The notes under the pieces are model-generated. The model did no database searches, was not told where the DNA came from, and saw nothing but the letters and a program-made list of their open reading frames with translations. This document shows, one piece after another, positions 22,501-33,953 of a stretch of 64,000 nucleotides of DNA; position 1 is the first letter of the stretch, and the number at the start of each line of letters is the position of its first letter. A program made the translations under genes and the position numbers. The DNA lies in contig CALNXK010000035.1 in the NCBI GenBank assembly GCA_942486035.1, positions 1,073,501-1,137,500 of the forward strand, written 5' to 3'. This stretch comes from Porites lobata. Lineage: Eukaryota; Cnidaria; Anthozoa; Scleractinia; Poritidae.

Positions 22501-25500
22501 ACCGCTGGGTGAGTTTCTCGTTTCAGGCTGTTCGTCTCGGATACGTCACCGAAATACATTGACCGAGAAGGCCCGGGAAGTCACCGAACAGGGACTAGGT
22601 ACGCGGACTAGGCAAGGTTCTCGGTTCTGAGCTGTTTAGACGTTACCTTACTGTCCTTGTATGTGTACATCTCAGCGCAAAAGTGACACGACACCACCCT
22701 CCAGCGGCACTTTGACACTAAATGGTACTGTAAAGCGCGGCGAGGCATTACTTCATTGCACTCAGGATTTGTACAATGTACATCTTCATATGCACAGTTT
22801 TTCATATGCTCCTGCAATAACAACAAAAATTGCAACAAATTGTCAAATAAAAATGTTCGTCTTGTAGTCTTGCATGAGTTCGCGTAGTAGGCATAGAAGC
22901 CCATAACCCGTAGTGAGCAACTTCCATACTAGGCCTCCTCGCTCGGTTTCGCACGCCAGGAAAACGCCAGAAAATAACGCCTACTATGCAGGCTAATGTC
23001 ACGGCGTTTTCATTGACTAATTTATTTTGAGATACATTAGAGAGCTCTTTTTCCCGCGGGAAGGAAGCTCCCCTCCTTCTATAAGCACATTTTAATTATA
23101 AGATATGAAAACGTAAAACAAAGCGTCATTAAAAGGTCAAAAATACCATTTATAGGTCTGTAGGTTTTTAGTACTAACTGGTTTGTGGGGAATAAAAGAT
23201 GTTCTAAATTCGCGCGTAATCGTTCTAAAAATAAACTGGCCGGTGAAAACGCTGTGACGCGCGCACGTAGAAGTCTCTCGTGCCGGGTTATGGGCTCCTG
23301 GTTTGTCATATTTAATAACCAGCGAATAGACTATTGCCAAGTCGCCCCAAGCCTCTGTTTCAAGGCGAGGCTAAATGGGAAGCTATTGATATGAAAACGA
23401 TTTTTTAGAGTTCTAATGCAATAAAACTCTTTTTTTACACACAAAAAAAGGTTTTGTATTTAGCCTGTTCACTAAGGTTTTCGCCTAGCTGGGAGTGGCC
23501 TTTGTCATGCAAATCTTTCTCTCTAGTTGATCGTGTATCTAGACAGACACGAGTTTTAAACGATAAATATATAACTACAAGTGAACATTTCAGTCTGTTC
23601 AGCTGGGAACTGGAAAGCAACTTAAAACAGAAAAAAACATGATATTTTCTAGTGACTGATCGGGGTTAGCTTCGTTTTCATCAGTTCGTTACCTAATTAT
23701 GAATTTTTGGCACTAAGAAAGTATATCGAGGATGAGACTTTCCAAACAAGTAGAAATGAATTTTAGGCTTTCAAAATAACCCAAAACAATGAATGATCGG
23801 AAAGCTGTCGACGTTTACTCTGGTAATCAAACTTAAAACTTATAGCCTCTTTTCTTTTGAGTTTCACCGAATTAAAAGAAGAATTAACGACTGCAAACTA
23901 AAACAGTCTGAAATAACATGAAGAAAGATAAAGAGAATGACTTGACCAGTAGAGGAATGCGTAATGAACAATGGTTTTTGCTGCTTCTACCAATTAAATA
24001 ATGCTTACCAGTGTAAGATCTAGGTGCAAACGAAGCATAGTAAAGACTCATCAAATTTCACTAAGAGATCAGTGCATAGAGTCCGCGAGAAAAGCAGAGG
24101 AATATTGATATGATTTTGGAACGATTAAAACAGAGATACAAAAATGTAGAGGAGTAAAATAACTGTCAACTTTCTTGGACTAACTCCAACCTAAGAAACG
24201 ACACAGACTCACGCAAAGATTGACGCAATTGGGGATGATTCCAACCAAGAATACGAAAATAAATGGTCAGATCAGATGAATCGCCCAAAAATGGATAACA
24301 ACCAAGCAAAAGATCTCTTGATCAGGCCAAACGTAATTTGTTATATCGAATTGCTTGTTTCTATGGCTAGACACGTGCTATGAGAATATCCTCAAGTGAA
24401 GAGAGCAGATCTAAACTCCAGTTGTTACATTTTTACGATAATGTCCACCTTTTTTACGGTATTTTTTTTTCTGCTGATCAGCGCTGTTTCTAATGGTTGG
24501 CTCATTTAATATTTAACACAAACCAATGGAAAAGTCATGGATTTCTTTTTTAAAAAACAGGCAACCCATAAAATATTTAAAATCCATTATCTCGCGGAAC
24601 ATGCAAAGAGAATCTGAACCAACATTCGAAAAAAAAACCACACGTGCTCAAGATGAGCGCAGATGGCATTTCGTCTGCTTACTTATATAAAAAAAGTGAA
24701 CAATGAAACAACTCGAACAGTACAGGAATTAGACGGCGTTTACCTCCAATCTCTCTCAAGAATCCGAAGACTCAGTTTTGTTTGGCAGGGAGTAACGATC
24801 TCTTATCTAAGTACATTGCTTCTGTTTGTGTTTAAAATATTTTTTGGGTATAAGAGAGTTTGTTTGCTTTACACAGAAATCGTATAGTTGAACTGACAAT
24901 AAAACAAAGCAAATCTATTTTTATGGGAAACCGTGTCAAGGGGAACGAGATTTTGCCAACTAATGTAAATAAGACACTTCCTCTGGATAAAATAAGTTTA
25001 CTTTTTCAGTTTCTTGGTCAGACAGAGAAACACAAAAGAAGAAAATTCATACATGTTCACGCCCTTGAAGTGAAATCTTTGGTCGACATTTAAACAGCCA
25101 GTTTATTGCAATGCATTAAAAATTGATCTTTTTTACGAATGATATTGATCTTGTGTTCTCTACAGCATGCTAGCTTCGATTACATTTTTAAGAAAAGATC
25201 ATAAGCTTTCATTGTTGTTTGTTCTATAACAAAAGATTAATCACATCGGTGTGTTCATTTCTTTGAAACATTATTCAAACACGCAATAACTGAAACAAAG
25301 AATAACAAAGGAAATCTGAAACTGGAAGAGCTTAAGTCATTAGTCACGTGATTTCGAACGCCAAGCATCTGCTTTGCTTGTAAACATAGTATTATAAAAA
25401 AACGCAAATCTCGTCTGATCTGATCTATTTCAAGTGGGACTGAAAATAACACGGGTAAGTTTAAAGCGTATTGACAGTACTTTGCAAGAATATAATTACT

Positions 25501-27120
25501 TCACGCTTCATGCAAATAGGAGACTTAATTTCGCACTTACAGAGGATAAAGTCAAGACGTGTGTAGTCCGCTTACCTCAACATATATCAAATCCCCCGTC
25601 CAATCACACTTTCTTTTCCAGTTCACACATTTAACACCAAGGGACAGTACAGCACGTTTGGCTGCCTTGTCGACAAAAATCTGTATATACATAGTGAAAG
25701 AAAGAGTAAATAAATGGGAAAAAATCTTCTCTTTTATTGCAAGTAAACAACACATCAAGTTACGAACTAAACCAAAATAAATCAATATGGTTTCTTTGGT
25801 TCTCAATAAAAAAAAAAAAACTATCGAAGTGGCTTTAATTTCATCAAAATCTATACCCCGTTTATAGCACTGCGAAGAGGTTATCCAGGGTAGAATCGTC
25901 TACGCTTCCTTTGGGTAAAGAGTGGATCTCGCTTCTTCGATTTTAACACTTTTCATTTTATAGGTATTTGTCCAGATCCACGTACAGTAAGCCAAAGAAG
26001 TAGAATCCCACCGAAATAGGTTAGATATGTATCAGGCTCTAAGCCCGTAAAAACCATACAGAGCTATTTATCAAAGAACTGAGAACAGATTCACAGAGGC
26101 ATCGAAATTGCCTGCTATATTTTTCTTCTTGCTAAATCTTTACTCACAAATCGTTCTAGATTTCTAATATACTGCTGACATAAATTCTTCCACCCTCAGT
26201 TCAGGTCAGAATTTTTCAGAAATATGAATTTGAATATTAAACTTGTGGTTGCTATATGATGTGTCTACGCAAAGCTTATCAGAATATTCAGATTAAACTA
26301 TTCCCCCTAGCGGGCTTTTGGTCTAAAATTGACTGCTCAAAAATCGCGAAAATCAGATAACAGTTAACTTCAGTTTTTTTATAGACTGTATAAAAAAACT
26401 GGTGAATCTTCATAATAATTCAATACTTAAACTGTGACCGATTGGAAAGTAACACAATTTAAGCGCTTTGCAGAAGTTACCATTGACGTTTGAGTATGAT
26501 GGAGAGACAAAGAAATCGCACGAACAAAAGTTAAACAAATTATACAACAAAACTCAGCCGGTTTCAATTTTTGCTAAGGTTATACATTACCTTGGAGGAT
26601 GATATAGGTTTTCTGTCCAACGGGCATAAACAAGGACTTCCCTGCCTTGATTTTACGTAAAAATAAAAACATGGAAAACATATTTCAGTGAAAGTGAATT
26701 CAATATCTTAAAACGGCGAATATCAGAGATTAATCCAATTTTCACCATTCTAACAGTAAGATATAAAAACAACGCCAATTGAGAATTTCCATAAAATCAT
26801 CCTCGATTCCATTTTCAAGCATAATTACGCGCTTCCACGTTCGTGCTTTTATTTACTACACACAATTTGGCGGTTTTGAATTAAAAACATTAACATTTTT
26901 GGAACCATGCAAACATGAACAAGGATATCGTATAAAAAGATATTCTCTACCTTCGTTTTAGCTCTTGAAGACAAGACTGGCAAAATCTGTGACCACAGTC
27001 TTCGATTTGAACAGGGTCGCGAAACGCTAGTTGACAAATTGGACATTCGTATTCTTCTGGTAACGGCACAAGAAATTCAGCTTCAAATCCGCCAGTTTCT
27101 CTATCGACGCGATCGGCCAT
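19579..27120 (-). CDS. TRAF-family adaptor (TRAF4/TRAF6-like), seven exons, 409 aa
   Basis: Exons on minus: 27120-26951, 26645-26591, 25680-25576, 22811-22647, 21431-21354, 20768-20694, 20160-19579; all in frame (1230 nt). Residues 26-70 are a RING finger (CPICQ, then CGHRFCQSC, then CPLD, the Asp-ended form typical of TRAFs). Exons 3-6 encode TRAF-type zinc fingers (for example CVNWKRKCDW, CTNPECNEVM, ECPLAILPCSYQDIGC). From about residue 252 is the TRAF-C/MATH domain (VFIWRISNY, then SPPFYTSQYGYKM, then THLSLYI). TRAFs oligomerise, bind receptor tails through MATH and act as E3 ligases in NF-kB and JNK signalling. Between the fingers and MATH there are only about 35 residues, so the usual coiled coil is almost absent. 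The RING is nearest TRAF6 and the MATH domain reads nearest TRAF4, hence no symbol. The start is the ATG at 27120. Confidence 0.93.
22812..25575 (-). other. TRAF intron 3 (2.8 kb)
   Basis: Large AT-rich intron between the first zinc-finger exon and the next. Several short open frames are seen on both strands but none resembles a TRAF exon or another family. Confidence 0.4.
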
Positions 27121-28020
27121 AAAGTCAAATCCCCTCTTACAGCCGTACAAATAGTAACATTACCGAAACAAAGCGCTGTTTTTCTTCATCCGCGCGCTTG
27201 AGGTAAAATTAAAATGACAGAGACTTTACTTGCTATTACTGATAAGAGCTTCAGTGAAGTTAAGCTGAGGCCATAAATAATAATGAGCTATATGACACAG
27301 ACAATTATTGTCACTTATTTTCTGACGACGCATCTGCCTTCACAAGAATTTATTTTCGCCGAGTATTGGCGGCTTTTCAATGGCTTGCTAACAAAACATG
27401 ACATTTCAAGTTTATTATCAATATATTTGGCTTGAGCTTGACAAAATATCGAACTACAAATGAAAATATATTATGTTGCTAGGTACTAAAAAAGGAAAAC
27501 AAAAGGAGAATTCTGTGTCATTGTTTTTTTCCTCTCCAAGTATGACTTTAAATGACTTGAAAGTTACAATTTCGTACTTTGGCAAAAAGAATTCTATCTT
27601 TTTCTCAGCACTTAGAGATCAAAAAAATAAATAAATAAATAAGTAAACAAATGGGTTTTACTTTTTGCAATTATTTTCTCCCGGTAAAAGCAAGATTAAT
27701 TATGCTGAAAATACCCAGAACTAGAACAAAGAAGGGAAATTTAAAAAGTCAGTTCTATGACGTATTGTAATCGTAATAGTTACTGAAATAGATGGCTATT
27801 AAACACGATCACTACAAAAAATTATCTGGCCACAAAAAAATTAACATTATTCCAATCACTGATCGGCTTAAAACTGAACAAAAAACCCCAGCATATTTAA
27901 AAGTTACTATCGTTTTCTTGAGAAAATAGGTGAAATACCACAAGGCCCTGGTAAGAGAATGAAATTTGACTTAACACTAGCCAGGGACAAGGAGCAAGAG
28001 CTTAGCTGAGCCGGTTTAAG

Positions 28021-28182
28021 ATAATGTTACACGGGACGATTCGCAACAACGATTTTCACGGCAACACAGCGTGGCAATGTTGGAACAATGTGGCAGCTAT
28101 TCGAAACAATGTGGCAACAGTGTTGCAACGCTGTGTTGCGCTAAAAATCGTCATTGCGAATCGTCTCGTGTAATATCCCCTT
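28021..28182. mobile_element. MITE, about 55-bp imperfect TIRs
   Basis: Left arm TTACACGGGACGATTCGCAA, then GCAACACAGCGT; right arm ACGCTGTGTTGCGC, then TTGCGAATCGTCTCGTGTAA, inverted. A short GGCAA/ACAATG-rich centre. No coding capacity. Confidence 0.8.
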
Positions 28183-28838
28183 TAAACAAGGCTTAAGTGT
28201 GCTATGTCTCGCTATTTGTTCAATGTTCTATTTTTGGTTACTCTTGGAAAGTATAGTAGGTGTTTGTTTATTTTCAAATATTTAAAAAATAACTTTCTTG
28301 CAATAACAATCTGAATCAAGGTAAGAGAATCTCTGCATGAGAGTTGCTAAAATTTGGCCCGATCGTGGGTTAAAACATATTGTTTTTGTCTTCTGAGTAA
28401 GTAAATTAAATTACTAAAGCAACCTACATTTTAGGTCAACTTTCAAAGGAAAGAGCATTTTTTTAAAGAAAAATAGAAAAGAAGGAATTGAGAAACATTA
28501 ACAAATATGTAAACTAGCAGAATGAGAGCACGGTATTTTTCGAACTATCATGTGAAAAAAAAATTATTAACATTATAAAGAATGTAAAAATAGTAAAACA
28601 AAATGGGAAAATATTACAAGTATCTACAAACATTCAATTTTCTCATTATTTATTTAGCCCTTATCAGCAGTCCATTACAATATTTGAAAAGGAAACAGAA
28701 ATATAGCGTGCGGACCAGTTTGCATCTGGTGTGTTTAGCATTCACAAAAGCAGGTGGAGGTATTATTGAAATTGATACATACATTTATCGATCCATTACT
28801 CAATACTGCCATGAAAAAGCGATAAAATATTTAACAGT

Positions 28839-29030
28839 TGGCAGTTTTTAGGGCAGATGACAACCATTTGGTTTTCATGGAGAATCTCCCGAAGTCCCAA
28901 GCTCTCGAGGTAATTTCTTGTCCGCGATGGTTTTTTCCACAATTGGGACAAAGGCTTTTCGCGTGGATTAAGAGTTTTACAAGGGGAACATATGCACCCC
29001 ATCTGCGTGTGAAACTGAAAAAGAAAACAA
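28839..29030 (-). pseudogene. Possible zinc-ribbon exon or transposon relic
   Basis: On minus, after a good acceptor (TTTCTTTTTCAG), one frame reads SLCPNCGKNHRGQEITSRAW and another reads CICSPCKTL just upstream. Together they look like a four-cysteine zinc ribbon broken by a frameshift. No partner exons were found and there is no family match. Could be chance. Confidence 0.25.
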
Positions 29031-29524
29031 TTCCGTCACTCATACGTCCATTAAAACGTCTTTGGATCACGAAAAAGCCACATAAATCGCTGACTGATGC
29101 TACAGACCAATGAGAGTTCGCCTAGAGGGCAGATCAACCTTTTCTCGCCCTGCTCACAAAATGATCATCCCATGCAAAGCACACGTGCCCAACACGCGTA
29201 CACGAAAGCGTGGCAGCGTGGAAAATCAAGTCACGCTAAGTTTTACTTTCGTGCTGAGTGGTGCTGAGAAATGCGCAACTGTTCGCTAAGACAGAGCGGG
29301 CGACTGCCGAGTGAAGCATGTGGGAGCTTGATACGCGTTATTAACTATTTTCCGTTTTGAGTGGTTACATTTGCGCAAGTTTCCGCTCGAGGGGGCGGCT
29401 AAAGCACGGACAGGGGGACTGGCAGCAAGGCGTGCTTTTTAGTGGGTAAAGTTTAAAGTGGAATGGGATCGCTTTACAGGGCGTTGAGGTCGAAAACGAC
29501 CGCCATTGGAATTTTCATGAGTTT

Positions 29525-32500
29525 TCAATAAGAGGTGTTTCGGAAATGTGCGAAATTTTCGTCATTTTTGTAAGTCAGCCCTCCGACAACGGCTTGCAGT
29601 ATTTCTTCACAAGAGCCTATTATTTTAGCCACTGACGAGACAAATTCATTACATACCAGTTCTTGAAGAGAAACAACTTCTGTTGCAAGAAGTTGGGAAA
29701 CGCTTTTTCCTTGCTGTTCTGTAATCACACCTGCAAGCAAACGTACAGCTTTTAAAGTTAAGTTCAAATTATAAGCCTTTAAAGTGCGATGGGGATATTT
29801 CTTCAACGATTTAGCTGAATTTAAAAACATTACCCTTAACAAGAACCGTAAAAAGCGCTTCCAAAATCCTCAGATTTTCCTGACAATTTTGTGGCTGAAA
29901 CACAATTTGCTCCTCATATACTTCGCCGTCATCAGCAAGTTGCGGTGCGGTAAGAATGATCCCAGCGCCTTTAAGAAACGATGACATGATTGATGGACTA
30001 GACTTTAGACATGAGGGTGGGTCAGGAAATATCGCAGAAAAATCAACCAGTTGAATAGCATTCTCGCTTTCAGTCTGAAAGGAAAAAGAGGAAACCAGAC
30101 ATAAGCCGAGAGAAAATTAGGACACAGAACAGGGGCACCCAACGACAGTTTTTGGAAAATATCTGTTTGGAACATTTGTTGTTAAATTTCTTGCTTGCCT
30201 GCCTCTCCTAGGATTTTCGCCCCCCCCCCAAAAAAAAAAATCGTATAATTGCCCGTATTTAACGCATTTTTACCCTTAAAAGGTCTTCTAGAATTCTCGG
30301 GAGCCTTTTTTCTAGCTGAAATTTTCGAAAAGGTAAGTTTTGATCCCTATAGTTTTCGGGTCACTAGACTTTCACCTAGGAAATCCGAACAGATGAAAAA
30401 TTTTTAGGGGATAAAAATATGCCTATATCTACCGTTTAAATACTAAAATACATTCAACAATGCAATGTTTAAGTGGTTTTGAACTATATTCTCGTTGGGT
30501 GTCCCTGACAGAAAGGAAGAGACACGTAGCCCTTTAAGGCAGAGTTCCTTCTTTTCAAATCAACTAGACATACTAAAACTTGAAAAGGGTAAAATTGGCT
30601 TCACCTCAAACAACAGCCTATATTTTCCAAAGCTTCCCAAGCGAAGTGGTGCAAACCATTCCCTAATATCTTGCATCCATAAGTCTCCTCTCGCCTTTGC
30701 TGCACGGGGAAAAGTTACTTTTCTGCGCCACAACGAAGGAAATAGGAGACTTCTGCACGCAGGCTATTCCCAACGGAATAACAACACACCTCACACGCAA
30801 CAACCTGCCGGAGTTTATAAATGCAACCATCCACGCTGTCTCACCTTTCCTTTTCTCCAGGAACGCCAAACAAATTACATTTTTACCGCAACTAATGAAC
30901 AAAGAAAAATCGTTGACCACTTATCCTGCAAATCCAAAAATCTTATCTACTTAATTCAATGCAACAAATGTAAATGCCAGTATATCGCAGAGACCAAACG
31001 CCAACTAAATGAACGATTTGGAGAACACTGCCGATCCTTCTTGAACCACCAACAACTCAATGATCCCACTCCTGTCTCCTTACATTTTAATCAAGCTGGA
31101 CATTCAATCAATGACGTCATTCTAATCCCACTTGAACTCATACACAGTAACTGAGATGCAGTGAGAAAGGCTCCAGAAGCTCATTTAATACACAAAGGGA
31201 ACACATTATCTCCTCTCGCAATAAATAGACGTGACAAAGCTCACTGATATATGATACCACTTAGTCTCCTATACCAATAACAATCCATTGTTTTTATTGT
31301 CACATTTTTAAATTCTTATTTGTAACAAACTTTTAGTTTTATTTTCATTTTCCTTTCAGCCCCTGAAGAAGGTTTGTTTTCAAACCGAAATATACGGCAA
31401 TTTGTTTAAATATATATGTTTTTGTTTTTTTCTTTTGTTTACTCGCCTTGACGTAAGAATCAGTTTGCCGTTTCATATTATTCTCAGAGGGACTGGATGA
31501 GGGAGGAGGGGAGATGGGGGGTGGGGGGTCTGATCTCACATACCAGACCTGTTTTGAAGAGGATCATTCAGTGTGTAAAAACAGGAAAAAGACTCTGCAG
31601 GTCGGGGCAAAATCTCAATAAAAACACTACCTCAAACTTTTTCATGGTTTGTAACAAGAACTTGAGTGCTTCTTGTCTGTCATCTGGGGCAGGAAAACTA
31701 AAAAGCTTTCTCAGAGCAGGTTGCCAAATCTGCTTTTTTCTCATGCCTTGCACTTGTGCTCTCAGCCATTTGATAAAATCAAAGTCCAGCTCTGAAATAT
31801 GAGAAAGGACATTTTGGGTAAAGAAAAGTACACAAGAAATGAAAGTGCAAATAAAAATTACTATTTGAGCAAATAGAAAGGTGGGAAGAAAATAAAATTG
31901 AAGATGGCTGGGATTGGTTTACAGTATAGCAAACTACATTTCTCCTATTCCAACACTTTAAACAACGAACTACTATGATTGGACAGTGCCTTATAATGCG
32001 CAGCCCTATATTGACATCTTATCAAGGCAGTCTTTGGTCATGAAACACCCCCCCCCCCCCTCTGTGAAATCTGATTGGCTTAATGTGGGGAAAGGAATGT
32101 GGTTAGATTCTCAGCAGCTGGAAGGGGAGGAGTATTGCTTGGTGACCAAAAGAATGGCTGCAAAGGAGAATAGGCAGTCTTACCTTCAGCAAAAAATGCA
32201 CTCTCAGTGGAAGCTGGCCGAAAGGGATTGATTGATACCAGGTTGACATCATATCTGGGAGTCCCAAGTGTGCCATCTGAGGAAAGCGGAATACGACAAA
32301 CACCAAAAGCTCTAGCATCTCTTGCATCCAAATGAATACAACATCTGTCTAGTGACTTAGTGCAAAGTTTGATTTGATTTTCTAACGAGGACTTGTCATT
32401 ACCAAACCAGGTACTAGAAACATACTCTTTGGAATGATAGTAATGAAGTCTGTCAGAATACCACACCTGAGGGAATTAAGTTGTAAGAAGAGGATAAATT

Positions 32501-33953
32501 TTTGAGCCATCTATTTACAGTCATAGCAGATCCAGGACATTGATAGTCTAGAAGTAGAGTTAATTTTCTGAGAATTGGAAGGAGTACCCATGGCCACCTC
32601 TCCTAGTATTTCACTGAAGTGTGTTAAAAGCCTTTTTCACAGACATGCTATTTTGAAAGGATCATTTTCCAAAAAGTGGGTGTCCTGTGGCTTTATAATC
32701 TCTGCAAGGATATCCCACATCAGGGAAACAGAGAGGGAGATGAAAGCTTTGAAATTTTTATTTTTTTAAACTCAATTATCGAGTGGAACCATTCAATGTA
32801 GTCTTTCTAAGATTCAATGTAGAAAAAAAATGACTTTAAAAAAATCCCAACTGCCCGGAGGCAAACCAGTTGGCTATTAACAAGCATGCCTAGGGCAGGG
32901 ATTGAACTCGGGAACCCCAGATAATACCATATTTCCTAAAATAAGTATCCATGCCCTCCCCCCAATTAACACCCATGCCATTTGGTCAAAATATAAAACA
33001 AAATAATGCCTCTCTTAAATAAGTACCCCTCTCCATCACTTTTGTTAAAAAGTAGTGATACAAGGAAAACTTGTTTCTTAAAATTGCCTCTATGGTATAA
33101 ATTTTTAAGATTACATTCAACATGAGCAGTGATACATCTGTGTCTTATGTTTATAATGGGACTAGGGTAAGCTTGATTACCAAAAGGAGGAAAACGTAAT
33201 AATCACCCCCACAAGTAAAACGCCGAAATTTGAAATAAGCGCCCGGCAATTATTCGAGGAAATACGGTACCATTTGACCAGTTAAGTACAAGGCTTCAAG
33301 ATACCAAATGACCTGGGAATCATTAATCTTGATCCTGCTTTTTCTCGAAAATCAAGTGAGCTTACATTCATGCGTCAAAAAAGATAGCGCATGCATACCT
33401 TATAGACAACGTATACGCAAGGTTTTCCGCCAAGTTTAGACGACTCTTGATCTACTCTCAACATGTTTACTTTAGCAGTGAGCTTCGCGGGGTCGACATA
33501 CTCAATCTGCGTGGTTCCTAAATCAATCCAGCTGAAGTATTTGCCCTCAGGACGACCAGCCAAGTCTTCCATAGAAAACTCGCTTACTTCGTGGGTGAAT
33601 GGAGGTTTTAAAGCAACTAGATACTTATCTACCCCTTTCTTTGAGCTGCTATGTAAATGCGGTCTTAATATATGTAATAAATCCAAATTGTTGTCCATTA
33701 AAATACCCCCATTCTTGCGTAAAGTTCCAACAAATTCGAAGGTATGTCTGTCCCGTTTAACAAACACAGAGAGCAGGTCGAAATATTCGTAGTTTGCTGC
33801 TACAGGAACGGCGAACAATTCTCCATATGTGGGAAATAACTGTGCAGCAATGTTTCCCAGAGCGTTTCTTTGGTAAAGTTCAATTGACTTGTCCTGTCTC
33901 TGCTTACTAAAATTATAATCGAAGCTGTTATCTTCGTCTGTATCGTCCTCCAT
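29525..33953 (-). CDS. Unrecognised protein, five exons, 481 aa
   Basis: Exons on minus: 33953-33399, 32466-32184, 31791-31631, 30074-29834, 29730-29525; each junction is GT/AG and phases agree (0, 1, 0, 1), giving 1446 nt. It starts MEDDTDEDNSFDYNFSKQR after a non-ATG open stretch, so the ATG at 33953 is chosen. No signal peptide or membrane segment. The acidic N-terminus is followed by a globular region (LFPTYGELFAVPVAANYEYF; RDARAFGVCRIPL), then a helical, possibly scaffold-like C-terminal part (FIKWLRAQVQGM; EALFTVLVKG). I do not recognise the family. The consistent splicing of five exons argues strongly for a real gene. Its third-to-fourth exon intron carries an opposite-strand Penelope fragment. 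Confidence 0.8.
30495..31420 (+). mobile_element. Penelope-like retroelement 3' fragment with GIY-YIG domain
   Basis: The open frame 30495-31154 encodes the C-terminal endonuclease of a Penelope-like element: a Cys-rich linker (YKCNHPRCLTF) then LIYLIQCNKCKCQYIAETKR and LNERFGEH, the GIY-YIG signature. The normally conserved Gly in the YxGET part is Ala (YIAET). After the stop at 31152-31154 the same frame continues with DAVRKAPEAHLIHKG, which belongs to the family, so the stop is probably a point mutation. The reverse transcriptase is missing. The 3' region has CTGAAGAA, a 6-bp hairpin and GAAA (31363-31390). Lies antisense in an intron of the 481-aa gene. Confidence 0.85.
32820..32925 (-). 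repeat. tRNA-derived SINE fragment
   Basis: On minus: a B-box-like CGAGTTCAATCCCTG, followed by CTGGTTTGCCTCCGGGCAGT, TGGGATTTTTTT and an A/T-rich tail. The head is truncated by the neighbouring MITE at 32926. In an intron of the 481-aa gene. Confidence 0.55.
32926..33270. mobile_element. MITE with ATTTCCTCGAATAA-type TIRs
   Basis: Left end TACCATATTTCCTAAAATAA and right end GGCAATTATTCGAGGAAATACGGTA are inverted matches over about 30 bp, diverged at the left. Inside, AATAAGTACCCCTC and AATAAGCGCCCGG repeat the end motif. Same type of end as a MITE family widespread in invertebrates. Confidence 0.7.

Larger units (their letters stand above)
27121..29524. other. Spacer upstream of the TRAF gene
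   Basis: AT-rich. Holds a MITE (28021-28182) and a zinc-ribbon-like minus-strand remnant (28839-29030). The TRAF promoter should lie next to 27121, but no clear element was seen. Confidence 0.4.

Noticed and set aside
32080..32183. Extension of the second exon of the 481-aa gene beyond the donor
   Set aside because: The open frame continues past 32184, but a consensus donor (GTAAGA) at that point gives the phase needed by the next exon; the extension is intron.
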